A program made the translations under genes and the position numbers. The notes below the pieces were generated by a model. That model did not search any database, was not told the DNA's origin, and saw only the letters and a program-made list of their open reading frames with translations. A stretch of DNA of 64,000 nucleotides from CALDTK01 sp965213735 (lineage in GTDB: Bacteria > Bacteroidota > Bacteroidia > Chitinophagales > Saprospiraceae), in assembly GCA_965213735.1 (NCBI GenBank), contig CBDCAB010000006.1, positions 2,480,001 to 2,544,000 on the forward strand, in the 5' to 3' direction. Of this stretch, positions 52,173 to 61,223 are shown piece after piece (the first letter of the stretch is position 1; each line of letters begins with the position of its first letter).

Positions 52173-53624
52173 TTACTCCTGATGAGCCTCACTGTTTACC
52201 TCGCCAGTCCGCAGATCGTACCAGTTGGTGCGCCGGGTGAGGTACATCACGGTGGCCAGGGCGAGCAGCAAGCCGAGCGAGCCAATGAGCAGGCTGTAAT
52301 CTTCGAGTTGCAGCAGGCTGTAAAAGAAGGTGTACAGCACCACCAGCACCCCCGCCACGAGCAGCGTCAACTTCCGGTTGCGTAGCACAGCCGCCGAGTA
52401 AGTGGTAATTAAACCTAGTATTAGCAAGACCGAAATGAGGTAGGCCAAATCAAATCCAATGTGCTCACTGAGCGACAGCAAGAGCACGTAAAAAAGCACG
52501 ACAGCAAAACCAATTAGCAGGTACTGCACCGGGTGCAGGCGTCGACCATTTAAAACTTCAATAAAGAAGAAAGTCAGAAATGTCGCGGCAATAAATAGCG
52601 CAGAATACTTTGCCGAACGCATAGTCTTACGATAATCATCGACAGGCAGCAGGAATTCAACCCCAAAATCGTAGCCGCCAAAATTCGCGCTGCTGCCTTC
52701 GAACGCCTCTTCCACCATATAAGCCTGCTCATAGGAGGAGCCATACTGGTAGTATTGATCGCGCACATTCACATTGGCAGGCAGTCCGGCCTGGCCACTC
52801 AAAATAGTACCTTCTTGCGGGAAGGGGCGATTTACTTCGAGCACATTCCAGCTTGCGCCAAAACCTGAATCATCAATGGTCCGCTCAGCCGGTAAAAAGG
52901 CGCCGGTGAATTTAGGAGTGCCCCAGTCGCTGGCGAGTTGCACTTGTGTATTGGCAGCAAGAGGCGTAAAACGCAGTGCACTGTTGCCGCGCACTTTCAC
53001 CGCAAACTGAAATGCTCCTCCGCCAAACGGCGCCGTCAGGCCGAGAGGCGCCTGAAAACCTGTGGTTATGAGGCCATTGCTTACTGCTCCAGGCTCAAAA
53101 TCGTGTTGTTTGCCATTGTGGCTGAGCGCACTCAGCGAGTCGATGCCGCGCAAGTCCTCCACACCAAATGCAAGCGTAGCTTTCGACCAGTCGAGCGTGT
53201 TGGCAGCTACGTCCAGGCGCTCTATGGCGAGACTATCAAAGCTTGCACTTACTTCAAACTCCCCGGTATAAAGCACGGCCACATAGATGCCGCGGTAGCG
53301 CTCTTCCGAGACCACCTCACCACCGATGCTTACCGCTTCTGGCAGGAAGTAGGCACTGCCGCGGCGGGTAGTGGTCTTATCGTCGGCAACACGAATAATT
53401 TCCGTGAACGGTACTTGAATGACGGGTCCAGCGAGTCGTTGCTCGTTCCCCCATTTGCTGGAGATTTCACTGATCGCCTGGTCGCGCAGGTTTTGCCGCT
53501 CCCAAATGAGGGAGTCGATCATGCTGGCAGGGATGAGCAGGATGAGCGCGAGGATTGCCACGCCCACCAGTTTGAGGGTGGCACTGCGGCGCACAAAGCC
53601 ATTGATGCGATCGAGGGTAGACAT
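52173..53624 (-). CDS. creD: Inner-membrane protein CreD
   Basis: 483 residues. N-terminal membrane helix (LKLVGVAILALILLIPASMIDSLIWERQNLRDQAISEIS) followed by a large periplasmic beta-rich domain (about 60-310) and about five C-terminal helices (SALFIAATFLTFFFIEVLNGRRLHPVQYLLIGFAVVLFYVLLLSLSEHIGF is a CreD hallmark). Cell-envelope protein linked in enterobacteria to the CreBC response; no creBC is seen nearby. The short Glu-rich tail is unremarkable. Separately transcribed from the metal ABC genes. Confidence 0.9.
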   Translation of the reverse strand: MSTLDRINGFVRRSATLKLVGVAILALILLIPASMIDSLIWERQNLRDQAISEISSKWGNEQRLAGPVIQVPFTEIIRVADDKTTTRRGSAYFLPEAVSIGGEVVSEERYRGIYVAVLYTGEFEVSASFDSLAIERLDVAANTLDWSKATLAFGVEDLRGIDSLSALSHNGKQHDFEPGAVSNGLITTGFQAPLGLTAPFGGGAFQFAVKVRGNSALRFTPLAANTQVQLASDWGTPKFTGAFLPAERTIDDSGFGASWNVLEVNRPFPQEGTILSGQAGLPANVNVRDQYYQYGSSYEQAYMVEEAFEGSSANFGGYDFGVEFLLPVDDYRKTMRSAKYSALFIAATFLTFFFIEVLNGRRLHPVQYLLIGFAVVLFYVLLLSLSEHIGFDLAYLISVLLILGLITTYSAAVLRNRKLTLLVAGVLVVLYTFFYSLLQLEDYSLLIGSLGLLLALATVMYLTRRTNWYDLRTGEVNSEAHQE

Positions 53625-53838
53625 GCCGCTAAGGTCGTCGACTGACCCGTGTCTTAGGGTTAAAAATTACCAGAGTAACCTCGGACATGAATGATAGCGA
53701 AGCTGTAAAGCCGGACGTGTCTGCTGATTGCAGCTTTCTGAGGCACAAAAAACTTTAAGGCCGAAAATTTACAGAAGAGCATCTTGAGTTCTTTCACGCT
53801 GGAGAAGACAACTAAAGAGTTAGCTGAAAACAAAGCTC

Positions 53839-54132
53839 CTACTTTGTTAAAATCCTATCTGTAATATGCTTAAAATTAGACGAAGCTTTGTACAAAATGA
53901 CTAAAGCTAAATATGGCACGAGCACAAGCACATACTTGAGATACGGCGACTCAGCTAGCTCCGCAGAAGTGGACACAGCAGCTATTACATCAGCAGAAAC
54001 TACACCGATTAAGGCCAGAAGCCCAGACAACAAGATCGACAAAGGCTTGTCGACGTGCAGCCTAATCACATACACCAAAAATAATATTGGTGTGGTGAGG
54101 AACATAATAAGCAGGACTGGCAAAGCAAACAT
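53839..54132 (-). CDS. Small hypothetical membrane protein
   Basis: 97 residues with three hydrophobic stretches: MFALPVLLIMFLTTPILFLV, LSILLSGLLALIGVVSADVIAAV, and YVLVLVPYLALVILY, then a basic tail (KASSNFKHITDRILTK). Integral inner-membrane protein of unknown function, locally AT-richer than its neighbours. The 200 bp between it and CreD hold no recognised feature. Confidence 0.55.
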   Translation of the reverse strand: MFALPVLLIMFLTTPILFLVYVIRLHVDKPLSILLSGLLALIGVVSADVIAAVSTSAELAESPYLKYVLVLVPYLALVILYKASSNFKHITDRILTK

Positions 54133-54581
54133 CTTTAGTTTTTAAGTTGAACCATCTGCGCCGAAAAGAGAAGCCAAAAATTCTTAGCTCCTGGGAGAAA
54201 CAAATTTAACCGCAGCAGCGAGAAAAGAAAAACAAGTTTGTCAGTTTGATGTAAGTACACTTGCTGTAATATGTTGGTTTTCTGTAAGTATAGGACTTTT
54301 GATTATTTGTTTATTCAGGGATAGAAGTAGCAATGTCCGAAGCAGCACTGGAATAGCTGAAAGCAGATTGGTAAAGGAATAGTTTCGGAATGTGCATAGG
54401 CTCGTTGTACGCGGAGCCTTTGAGTAGCTCCTTAGGCTGGCCTGCGGCGCTGTAAAGCCTGCGGCGCTGCAGATGGGACGCTGAAAGCCTCCGGCGGGTG
54501 GCCTGCGGCGCTGCAGATAGGACGTCGGGAGCCTCCGGCGGTAGGGAATGCTTGCGGGGAGGGGTGATTCGTAGGCCATGC

Positions 54582-54656
54582 GGTACCCGACGGACCTGAT
54601 CAGTAGACGTATCTTTTTTCTTAGATAGAACATCAAGATCAGGTCCGTCGGGTACC
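54582..54656. repeat. Perfect 20-bp inverted repeat with 35-bp loop
   Basis: GGTACCCGACGGACCTGATC at 54582-54601 and its exact reverse complement at 54637-54656. The loop is T-rich (atcttttttcttag). Could be a MITE relic or a strong transcriptional terminator. Confidence 0.85.
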
Positions 54657-54817
54657 TCTGGTGTAGGTGCTGCTACAGAGGTTGGCGTAGCTCCGTGTCA
54701 GGGAATGTGCGGTACTGACGTGCCATCCCGACGTGCGGTAAGGCTTCAACTGTATGAGCTACCTCAATATAGCGTATTCCGACACCGCTACAATCTCAGG
54801 CAAAAGCGAAATAGTCG

Positions 54818-55119
54818 CCGGGTAAACCCAGGGCTCCGTATAACGACGCCGCTATGCGGCTACCACACATCCCTCACGCAGCGTGGTCATAGCCGCATAG
54901 CGGCGTCGTTGTCAGAGGGTAGGGTTTACCCGGAACTCTATAAGCTACCCCGATGTCACGTATTCCGACACCGCTACAACCTCAGGCAAATGCGAAATGG
55001 TCGCCGGGTAAACCCAGGGCTCCGTATAACGACGCCGCTATGCGGCTACCACACATCCCTCACGCAGCGTGGTCATAGCCACATAGCGGCGTCGTTGTCA
55101 GAGGGTAGGGTTTACCCGG
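54818..55119. repeat. Two 116-bp nested palindromes, 186 bp apart
   Basis: Each unit has an outer 12-bp stem (CCGGGTAAACCC at 54818-54829 with GGGTTTACCCGG at 54922-54933; second copy 55004-55015 with 55108-55119) and an inner 21-bp stem (54842-54862 with 54890-54910, perfect; second copy 55028-55048 with 55076-55096, one mismatch). The inner loop, CCACACATCC...AGCGTGGT, contains CACGCAGCGTG. The sequence between units is also duplicated. Confidence 0.9.
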
Positions 55120-55288
55120 AACGGTATCAGGAGCTGGCCTGACCACAATGATGTGGTCAGGTGGGTGCTGGGTGCTAGACGTCGTTAAACAGAGCTACCC
55201 CAATAATCTATCATCAACATGGCCGCGGCTCTACTTGCCCCATTCGACAACTTCGGCGGCTCAAAGTGACAGCCAATAATCTCTCTCA

Positions 55289-56812
55289 TCACCCTCTATA
55301 CTCAAAAGGAATCGTAAACCATTCGTAGCCACTGAACAGCATCAGCCAGTAGCGGCCGTGAGCGAGCTTGCCAGCTTGGATTTGCCAACGAGGATCAGCG
55401 CCTTGCAGCTCGAGTACACTACGACCCGCAGCGTCAGACACAAAGGCCATATCCACTGGCGCCTCCAGCCCGAGAACTTCAAGATTGCCACGCACGGGGT
55501 TGCGCGCAAGCCGCGGCTTGATGTGCGCTGCCACAGAGGCTGCCGAACTTACGGTAAGTTCCGCCTCGTTGCTACCATCGCTCAATCTACCATTCACCAT
55601 CGCCCGCAGGCGGTAACGCACGCTGCCTGCAGGTGCACTGCGGTCGGTGTAGCGGTGAGCATCGCCATCCACTTCGGCAATGGTTGTAAAAGCTTCGGGT
55701 GCGTGACTGCTGGCACGTTCTACAATGATCAATGTCGCGCCACTATAGCGAGTCCAGTCTAGGTCGACGGCTCCATTGCCAGCAGATGAGGCAGCGAGGT
55801 TTTGTGGAGCTGCCAGTGCTTGACAGCCTTCGCTCAGGTTGGTAGCGATATTGCTCCTGACATTGGGCAACATAGCGTGTAATTTCGAGCCGGGGCAGTC
55901 GGTAGAGCAGCCATCTCGGTGCCCTGCCACACCATTGAGGGTTTTGCCTGAGGGCTGATGAACCTGCATAGCAAGTGGATCGATAGCGAACTCGCAGCCG
56001 AGAAAGGCGCCAACATCTGTCAGTGCACTCAGTGCGGCGGCACTTGGACGCTGCGCATCGTAATTGCCGAGCATGCACACGCCCAGCGTCTCAGCATTAG
56101 CACCGCAAAAGTGGGCGCCTTGTCGAGCAATGCCACGACCTTCGAAAACTGTTCCGTCAGGAGCAATGAGCACGTTGTAACCGATATCATCCCAGCCATT
56201 GGTGCCGGTGTGGTAGTCGTAAATGGCACGTACCACCAATGCATAGTCGACTCCCGCCAGCTGAGTAGCACTGTGGTGGATAATGACATGCTGCGGCGTC
56301 ACCGCAGTAGGAGTGCCAGCAACGGGGCAATCACCATTTGGGCACCAACCGCTGCGATCAATAACCGCTGGCGAAGGACAGGCACAGCTACGGGCTGCAA
56401 GTGCTTTTCGATGCGCTGTGGCGGCAGACGAAACACGATAAGTGAGGGCTGAGACCTGCACGCGATGCTTGCCTTCAAGTTGCACTTCTACACGACCCAC
56501 ATTGCCCGGCAACATGAGTAAAGCCGCGGCTGGAGCTCCTGCTTCATTGGTCAAGGACCAGTCTTGCCATGGCGTAAAACGTAGGTCGCGCTGCGTATAG
56601 CGATAGCGAATGGAGCTAGGTTTTTTCGTGGAACTTTCCCAGGTGGCAGCGAGCGCATGGAGCCCGCCCTGCTGCAGGTCGAGCACTTTGCCGCTGCTAG
56701 GCAACAGCTCAACAGTTCGCTGTTCGAGTAAATCTTGAGCCTTAGCGCTAAATGTCACTAAGCTGACGCACAAGATGGTGAACAGTGATGTTACAGAAGA
56801 TAATAAAGACAT
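55289..56812 (-). CDS. Secreted N-acetylmuramoyl-L-alanine amidase (PGRP type) with FN3 and T9SS-like C-terminus
   Basis: 507 residues with a signal peptide (MSLLSSVTSLFTILCVSLVTFSAKAQ). Peptidoglycan-recognition/amidase-2 domain (about 165-330): zinc-ligand His in HVIIHHSAT, NGWDDIGYNVLIAPDGTVFEGRG, and second His plus Cys in AGHRDGCSTDCPG. A fibronectin-III-like domain (about 345-430, APQNLAASSAGNGAVDLDWTRY) follows, then a degenerate type-A sorting domain (PVRGNLEVLGLEAPVDMAFVSD ... HGRYWLMLFSG). Cleaves peptide from muramic acid, probably outside the cell. Extra Cys pairs (CACPSP, CPNGDCP) suggest disulfides. Confidence 0.88.
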   Translation of the reverse strand: MSLLSSVTSLFTILCVSLVTFSAKAQDLLEQRTVELLPSSGKVLDLQQGGLHALAATWESSTKKPSSIRYRYTQRDLRFTPWQDWSLTNEAGAPAAALLMLPGNVGRVEVQLEGKHRVQVSALTYRVSSAATAHRKALAARSCACPSPAVIDRSGWCPNGDCPVAGTPTAVTPQHVIIHHSATQLAGVDYALVVRAIYDYHTGTNGWDDIGYNVLIAPDGTVFEGRGIARQGAHFCGANAETLGVCMLGNYDAQRPSAAALSALTDVGAFLGCEFAIDPLAMQVHQPSGKTLNGVAGHRDGCSTDCPGSKLHAMLPNVRSNIATNLSEGCQALAAPQNLAASSAGNGAVDLDWTRYSGATLIIVERASSHAPEAFTTIAEVDGDAHRYTDRSAPAGSVRYRLRAMVNGRLSDGSNEAELTVSSAASVAAHIKPRLARNPVRGNLEVLGLEAPVDMAFVSDAAGRSVLELQGADPRWQIQAGKLAHGRYWLMLFSGYEWFTIPFEYRG

Positions 56813-56962
56813 CCTAAGCTACTGATTCAGAGGGAGTTAGACATACGACAGCCTGAGGCGTAGGTTTGACCTACAAGCCGACGATGAGGACTTAACTCTG
56901 GGAAAAACTTCTTTTAGGATATGTCCACTACACGGAGGGAGCCGTGCTAGTGTGACCGCAAG

Positions 56963-59551
56963 TTACAGCTTCACAAAGGAACCTCGGTAGTAGGTCTGGC
57001 CCTTCCACACGAGAATGGCATAAACCCCTTGCGCCAGGGAGGAGACATTTACTCTCGTAGCATAATCAGAATTCATACCAACTAACACGGGCTCACCTAT
57101 TGCAGAGTAGATAATAAAATTTTGCTCACCTCCCGCTGCCATAGCAGGTACATTCAGCTCCTCATCGACTGGGTTGGGCCACACGTTAAGCGGCTGATAA
57201 TCAATATCTTGGACTGTGGACGAGGCACATGCTGCCACATCATACTCTACCGTCAGCGAGCGTGAGGGTACATCAGCGCAATCATCACGTGCATATACAG
57301 TTGCGGTAAGTATCTCGTGCCTAATAGCTGTAGGTATCAAAGTATAGATCAAGCTTGTTGATACCGTATCTCCGGTAATATTTCTCCACACCACATCGAA
57401 GGCGTGATTTTCAGCATCAACGTCGAGCTGCAGGGTGGTCAGCGAGTCGATACATAGCGTGTCTGGCGCTGGGCTGGCAAGGCTTACGGTGGTGGTATAG
57501 GAGGAGGTCACATCTACATCTACCTCATAAGTACGCACCTCACCAAAGGCTTCGGCAGTAAGGGTGTAGGTGGTCGAATTGGCTGGAAATACAGGTCCGA
57601 GTTCGAGCGTGGTGGCAAGTTGTTGACCGTTGGCTTGCCAGCGGTACGTGGCTGGGTAAGGAGGCTCAAAGCTTGCCGCTAGCTGCACATCTCCACCCTG
57701 ACAGATGCTTAGTACCGAGGGCAAATTATTCTCTTGCCACAGGAGTGGATCGGCGGCGTATTCGATCGGTCCTATGTCTGTTGCGCTTCCGCGAAAACGG
57801 GCGTTGCCGCTCAGATCGGTGAGCACCTGTCGATCGAGTAGCGAGCTGTCGACACCTGCATCAATGAGCGCTGCCCCGGCTTTGAGTCGATAGTCTTGAT
57901 TTGCCCGCGAAACGAACGGATCGGGTGAAGCAAAAAGATTGCCTGCTAAACAGATCGGATTGCCAGCGGTGCCAGAATTAAGTTGCGCACAATCAGCCAC
58001 ATCAAATGAGCAGTTGAGCGCGCGTGGGGTGGCGTAGATGACGCGAAAAGTGGATCCAAAAGAAGCCGTGTTGCCGTGGAAGATGGTGTTCACAATCAGC
58101 GGCTCTACAGTACCGGTGGTGTCGTTGCCATTGGAATAAAGTCCGCCGCCTACATTGGCGGTATTGTCGACGAAAGCAGAGTTGATGATCAAGGCATTGC
58201 TCTGGCCGCCGATGCTGCCGAGGCTGTACATCCCTCCTGCGCTATTGGCGCTGTTGCGCGCTACGAGGCAATTGATTAGCGTTGGGTTGCAGGTTCCAGA
58301 TCTGCCGAGGTGGTAGAGACCGCCTCCATAGAGGGTTGCTGAGTTGCGTTGAAACCGACAGTCGCGGTAGAGCGGGCGACTGCTGCCTTCGATGGCATTG
58401 ACGAGTATGGCTCCTCCCGATTCACCGCTGATGTTGTCTAGAAAGTCTACTTGGTAAAAGGCCGGATCAGCAGTTCCGTCGTAGGGTGAGGCCACATAGA
58501 CGGCTCCTCCCGCGCTCACTGAGCGATTGTTGCGCAGGCTAGCCGAGCGAAACGTTGGGCTGCATCGACCTTCGTATGAGCCGTTGAGGTAGAGTGCGCC
58601 TCCAAATTTGGCTTCGTTGCTTTCGCAGGTTAGGTTGGTGAAGGTGGGTGAGCAGTCGCCGGACTTTCCGTACATGAGGATAGCTCCGCCGCCGTCGCCT
58701 GTTATGTTTTCGCGAAAGCTGACATCTGTAAAGCTTGTGGCGATGCGTCCTTGCTCTGCGCCTGAGAGGTAGATGGCACCACCGCCAGTTTCTTGTGAGC
58801 TGTTTTGGCGAAAGCTGCAGGCCGAAATTTGCGAAGAATCCACACCTCGAAATGAGGCGAATAAGGTGATCGCTCCTCCCGCTACCGTGGCCGAACAGCT
58901 GGTGAAGGAGCAAGCGCTGATGGAGAGTTGGGAGCTACGATCGAAGGAGGCCTCGGAGCAGATTGCGCCGCCGTAGCCTCGCGCGCGGCCATCGGTGAAG
59001 GTGCAGTTGTTGATGGCCAGCGAATAGCTAACGGTAGTGCTCGGGCTCGTGATGTACAGCAGCGATCCACTGGCATATTTGTCGTCGAGGCCGAGGCTGC
59101 GGTCCATCGCTCTGCCGTGCGTGAAGGTGATGCCATCGATGACTGTACCCGGGGTCGGAGCAGTGATGAGCAGTACGGTGCGGCTGCCGACGGTATCAAT
59201 GCCAGGCTCAATCTCGCCGGAGAGTATCGTCGGTGAAGTCGTTGTGAGTCGCTGTGCCGGGTTGGTTTCGCTTCCGCTAAAACCTCCTAGCAAGCGCACA
59301 CCAGGAGGAAGGACGAAACTTTTGCGGAGTTCGGTGTCGCTACAGGGCGAACAGCTGGTGGGGGTATAGGTGCCGCTCGCTACCCAAACCTCGGTTCCTG
59401 CTGTTGCCGAATTAAGGGCTGTAGCCAAATTGCCGGCAGCTTGATTCCAACTAGAACCATTACCAGTTGCACCAGCTTTGACGTACATCGTTTGTGCGAG
59501 TGCAAGCGAACAACAACTCGCCAAACAGGAAATTAGTAAGAGTCGGATCAT
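56963..59551 (-). CDS. Secreted right-handed parallel beta-helix (choice-of-anchor Q-like) protein with T9SS type-A domain
   Basis: 862 residues from the ATG at 59549-59551, starting a signal peptide (MIRLLLISCLASCCSLALAQ). The N-terminus (YVKAGATGNGSSWNQAAGNLATALNSA) and the long run of Gly/Asn/Ser-rich repeats (GGAIYLSGAE, GGGAILMYGK, GGALYLNGSY, GGAVYVASPY, GGGLYHLGRSG) form a polymorphic-membrane-protein-type beta-helix to about residue 600. Ig-like regions follow, and the end is a type-A sorting domain (NVWPNPVDEELNVPAM ... LAQGVYAILVWKGQTYYRGSFVKL). A surface protein, possibly adhesive. Contains the exact 14-mer at 58802 and a near copy at 58706. Confidence 0.86.
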   Translation of the reverse strand: MIRLLLISCLASCCSLALAQTMYVKAGATGNGSSWNQAAGNLATALNSATAGTEVWVASGTYTPTSCSPCSDTELRKSFVLPPGVRLLGGFSGSETNPAQRLTTTSPTILSGEIEPGIDTVGSRTVLLITAPTPGTVIDGITFTHGRAMDRSLGLDDKYASGSLLYITSPSTTVSYSLAINNCTFTDGRARGYGGAICSEASFDRSSQLSISACSFTSCSATVAGGAITLFASFRGVDSSQISACSFRQNSSQETGGGAIYLSGAEQGRIATSFTDVSFRENITGDGGGAILMYGKSGDCSPTFTNLTCESNEAKFGGALYLNGSYEGRCSPTFRSASLRNNRSVSAGGAVYVASPYDGTADPAFYQVDFLDNISGESGGAILVNAIEGSSRPLYRDCRFQRNSATLYGGGLYHLGRSGTCNPTLINCLVARNSANSAGGMYSLGSIGGQSNALIINSAFVDNTANVGGGLYSNGNDTTGTVEPLIVNTIFHGNTASFGSTFRVIYATPRALNCSFDVADCAQLNSGTAGNPICLAGNLFASPDPFVSRANQDYRLKAGAALIDAGVDSSLLDRQVLTDLSGNARFRGSATDIGPIEYAADPLLWQENNLPSVLSICQGGDVQLAASFEPPYPATYRWQANGQQLATTLELGPVFPANSTTYTLTAEAFGEVRTYEVDVDVTSSYTTTVSLASPAPDTLCIDSLTTLQLDVDAENHAFDVVWRNITGDTVSTSLIYTLIPTAIRHEILTATVYARDDCADVPSRSLTVEYDVAACASSTVQDIDYQPLNVWPNPVDEELNVPAMAAGGEQNFIIYSAIGEPVLVGMNSDYATRVNVSSLAQGVYAILVWKGQTYYRGSFVKL
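58802..58815 (+). repeat. GTTTTGGCGAAAGC 14-mer, copy 11
   Basis: Exact copy in the beta-helix gene (coding minus strand SFRQNS). Confidence 0.8.
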
Positions 59552-59699
59552 GAAAGTCAGCTTGACCCTGCAGAGAAGCAAAAACTGTACTTGCTGTGCA
59601 AGATCAACTAGCAAGGTAGGGACTTCACAGCATGTGCAGCCATAGCGTGGGTGTCATGTTTGTAGGAAGCAGCAACGGGGTGTGGTGCATCTTCGGCCC

Positions 59700-61184
59700 A
59701 TGACAGTAAGTCCTCAGTTGCTCTTGGGTATTGTCCTTGCATACTTTGCAATGCTGGTGGTGGTGAGCCTTTTCACAGCAGGCAAAGGCGATAATGATGC
59801 CTTCTTTAAAGCTGGCAAATCATCGCCCTGGTACCTGGTAGCGTGGGGAATGATCGGGGCTAGCCTCTCCGGCGTCACCTTTGTCAGCATCCCAGGAGTA
59901 GTCGGTGCAGGTGGACTCAATCAGCAGTTTTCATATATGCAGGTGGTGCTGGGTTACCTGCTGGGCTACGCGATGATTGCGTTGGTGCTGCTGCCGCTTT
60001 ACTATCGCCTCGGCCTAACCAGTATCTACAGCTACCTCGAACAGCGTTTTGGCGAAAGCTCCTACTATACGGGTGCAGCCTTCTTTCAACTGTCGCGCGT
60101 GATAGGGGCAAGCTTTCGCCTGTACCTGGTAGCTATCGTGCTCGATGCCTTTGTGCTGGGGCCACTTGGAGTGCCTTTCTGGGCAACGGTAGCAACCACA
60201 CTGGCCCTCATTTATATCTATACGTTTCGTGGGGGCATCCAAACCGTTGTTTATACCGATACCCTGCAGACGCTCGCCATGCTGGCCGCGGTGGGAATCG
60301 CCATTTATGCCCTCACGCATGCATTGGGAGGAGGAATCGGCGACCTGCCCCAGCTCATCGGCGAGAGCGGCCTCGATCAGACCTTCTTCTTTGGTGGCGG
60401 CTGGGCCGATCCCAATAACTTCTGGAAGCAATTCTTTTCTGGAGCACTTATTACCATTGTCATGACTGGACTGGATCAGGACATGATGCAGAAGAATCTC
60501 ACGTGTAGAAGTCTTCGCGATGCACAAAAAAACATGTTTAGTTTGGCTGTGCTGCTAGTGCCTATCAACCTGCTATTTCTGTGTTTGGGTGTATTACTTT
60601 ACGATTACCTCGGAGCCGCGGGAATAAATGTGCCAGCCAAGGCAGATCAGGTATTTCCGACCATAGCGCTCCAGCAGCTCTCGCCTATTGCAGGCGTGAC
60701 TTTTATTATTGGCCTTATTGCAGCAGCATATTCGAGTGCTGATAGTGCGCTAACTAGCCTTACCACGAGTTTTTGTGTCGACTTTCTTGGCTTTGAGCGT
60801 CAGCCTAGCAGTGACGATAGCCAGCGCCGCACCCGCGGTTGGGTACATGTAGGCTTTGCTGTCCTGCTGTTTATTATGATCCTAGCATTCTACCGAATCA
60901 ACGACGATAGCGTCATCAACAACTTATTCTGGTTTGCAGGATTGACCTACGGCCCGCTGCTAGGCATGTTTGGCTTTGGCTTATTTACAAGCCGCACAGT
61001 AAAAGATGCAGGTGTGCCAATTGTGTGTATCGCTGCACCTATTTTAACCTATATTATTGATGCAAATTCTCAGACCTTGTTAGGTGGTTTTCAGTTTGGA
61101 TTTTTACTACTAGCGCTCAACGGTATTCTTACTGCACTAGGCTTGTTGCTACTCAGCAAACAACAAGCGCGAGTACGTACGTGA
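59700..61184 (+). CDS. Sodium:solute symporter (SSS family)
   Basis: 494 residues from ATG 59700; a GTG six codons earlier is less likely. About 13 hydrophobic helices. SSS features: KAGKSSPWYLVAWGMIGASLSGVTFVSIPG, YRLGLTSIYSYLEQRFGESSYYTGA and FIIGLIAAAYSSADSALTSLTTSF. Imports an unidentified solute (sugar, amino acid or nucleoside type) with Na+. No neighbouring catabolic gene indicates the substrate. One exact 14-mer (60046) encodes RFGESS. Confidence 0.9.
   Translation: MTVSPQLLLGIVLAYFAMLVVVSLFTAGKGDNDAFFKAGKSSPWYLVAWGMIGASLSGVTFVSIPGVVGAGGLNQQFSYMQVVLGYLLGYAMIALVLLPLYYRLGLTSIYSYLEQRFGESSYYTGAAFFQLSRVIGASFRLYLVAIVLDAFVLGPLGVPFWATVATTLALIYIYTFRGGIQTVVYTDTLQTLAMLAAVGIAIYALTHALGGGIGDLPQLIGESGLDQTFFFGGGWADPNNFWKQFFSGALITIVMTGLDQDMMQKNLTCRSLRDAQKNMFSLAVLLVPINLLFLCLGVLLYDYLGAAGINVPAKADQVFPTIALQQLSPIAGVTFIIGLIAAAYSSADSALTSLTTSFCVDFLGFERQPSSDDSQRRTRGWVHVGFAVLLFIMILAFYRINDDSVINNLFWFAGLTYGPLLGMFGFGLFTSRTVKDAGVPIVCIAAPILTYIIDANSQTLLGGFQFGFLLLALNGILTALGLLLLSKQQARVRT
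60046..60059 (+). repeat. GTTTTGGCGAAAGC 14-mer, copy 12
   Basis: Exact copy in the symporter gene. A 10-bp partial match (AGCTTTCGCC) in the opposite orientation follows at 60111-60120. Confidence 0.8.
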
Positions 61185-61196
61185 CGCACTCGCGCT
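61165..61196. terminator. Bidirectional terminator between symporter and HtrA
   Basis: AAGCGCGAGT pairs perfectly with ACTCGCGCTT around a 13-base loop that contains the symporter stop codon. It lies between convergent genes, so either transcript could use it. Confidence 0.6.
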
Positions 61197-61223
61197 TGCG
61201 AAGCTGAAAATAAAAGCTGAGAC

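Larger units (their letters stand above)
54133..55288. other. 1.15-kb non-coding, repeat- and palindrome-rich region
   Basis: No supported gene. Contents: direct repeats of GCCTGCGGCGCTGCAGAT and GCCTCCGGCGG (about 54438-54545); the perfect inverted repeat at 54582-54656; two copies of a nested palindrome (54818-54933, 55004-55119); a 9-bp hairpin CCTGACCAC-AATGAT-GTGGTCAGG (55138-55161); and a short heptamer relative (ggtgctgggtgct, 55163-55175). Open frames here (54241-54636, 54705-55142) have no protein-like features. Confidence 0.75.

Noticed and set aside
54705..55142. 145-codon plus-strand open frame
   Set aside because: Lies entirely in the duplicated palindromes; the peptide repeats itself (RHRYNLRQ...RRVNPGLRITTPL).
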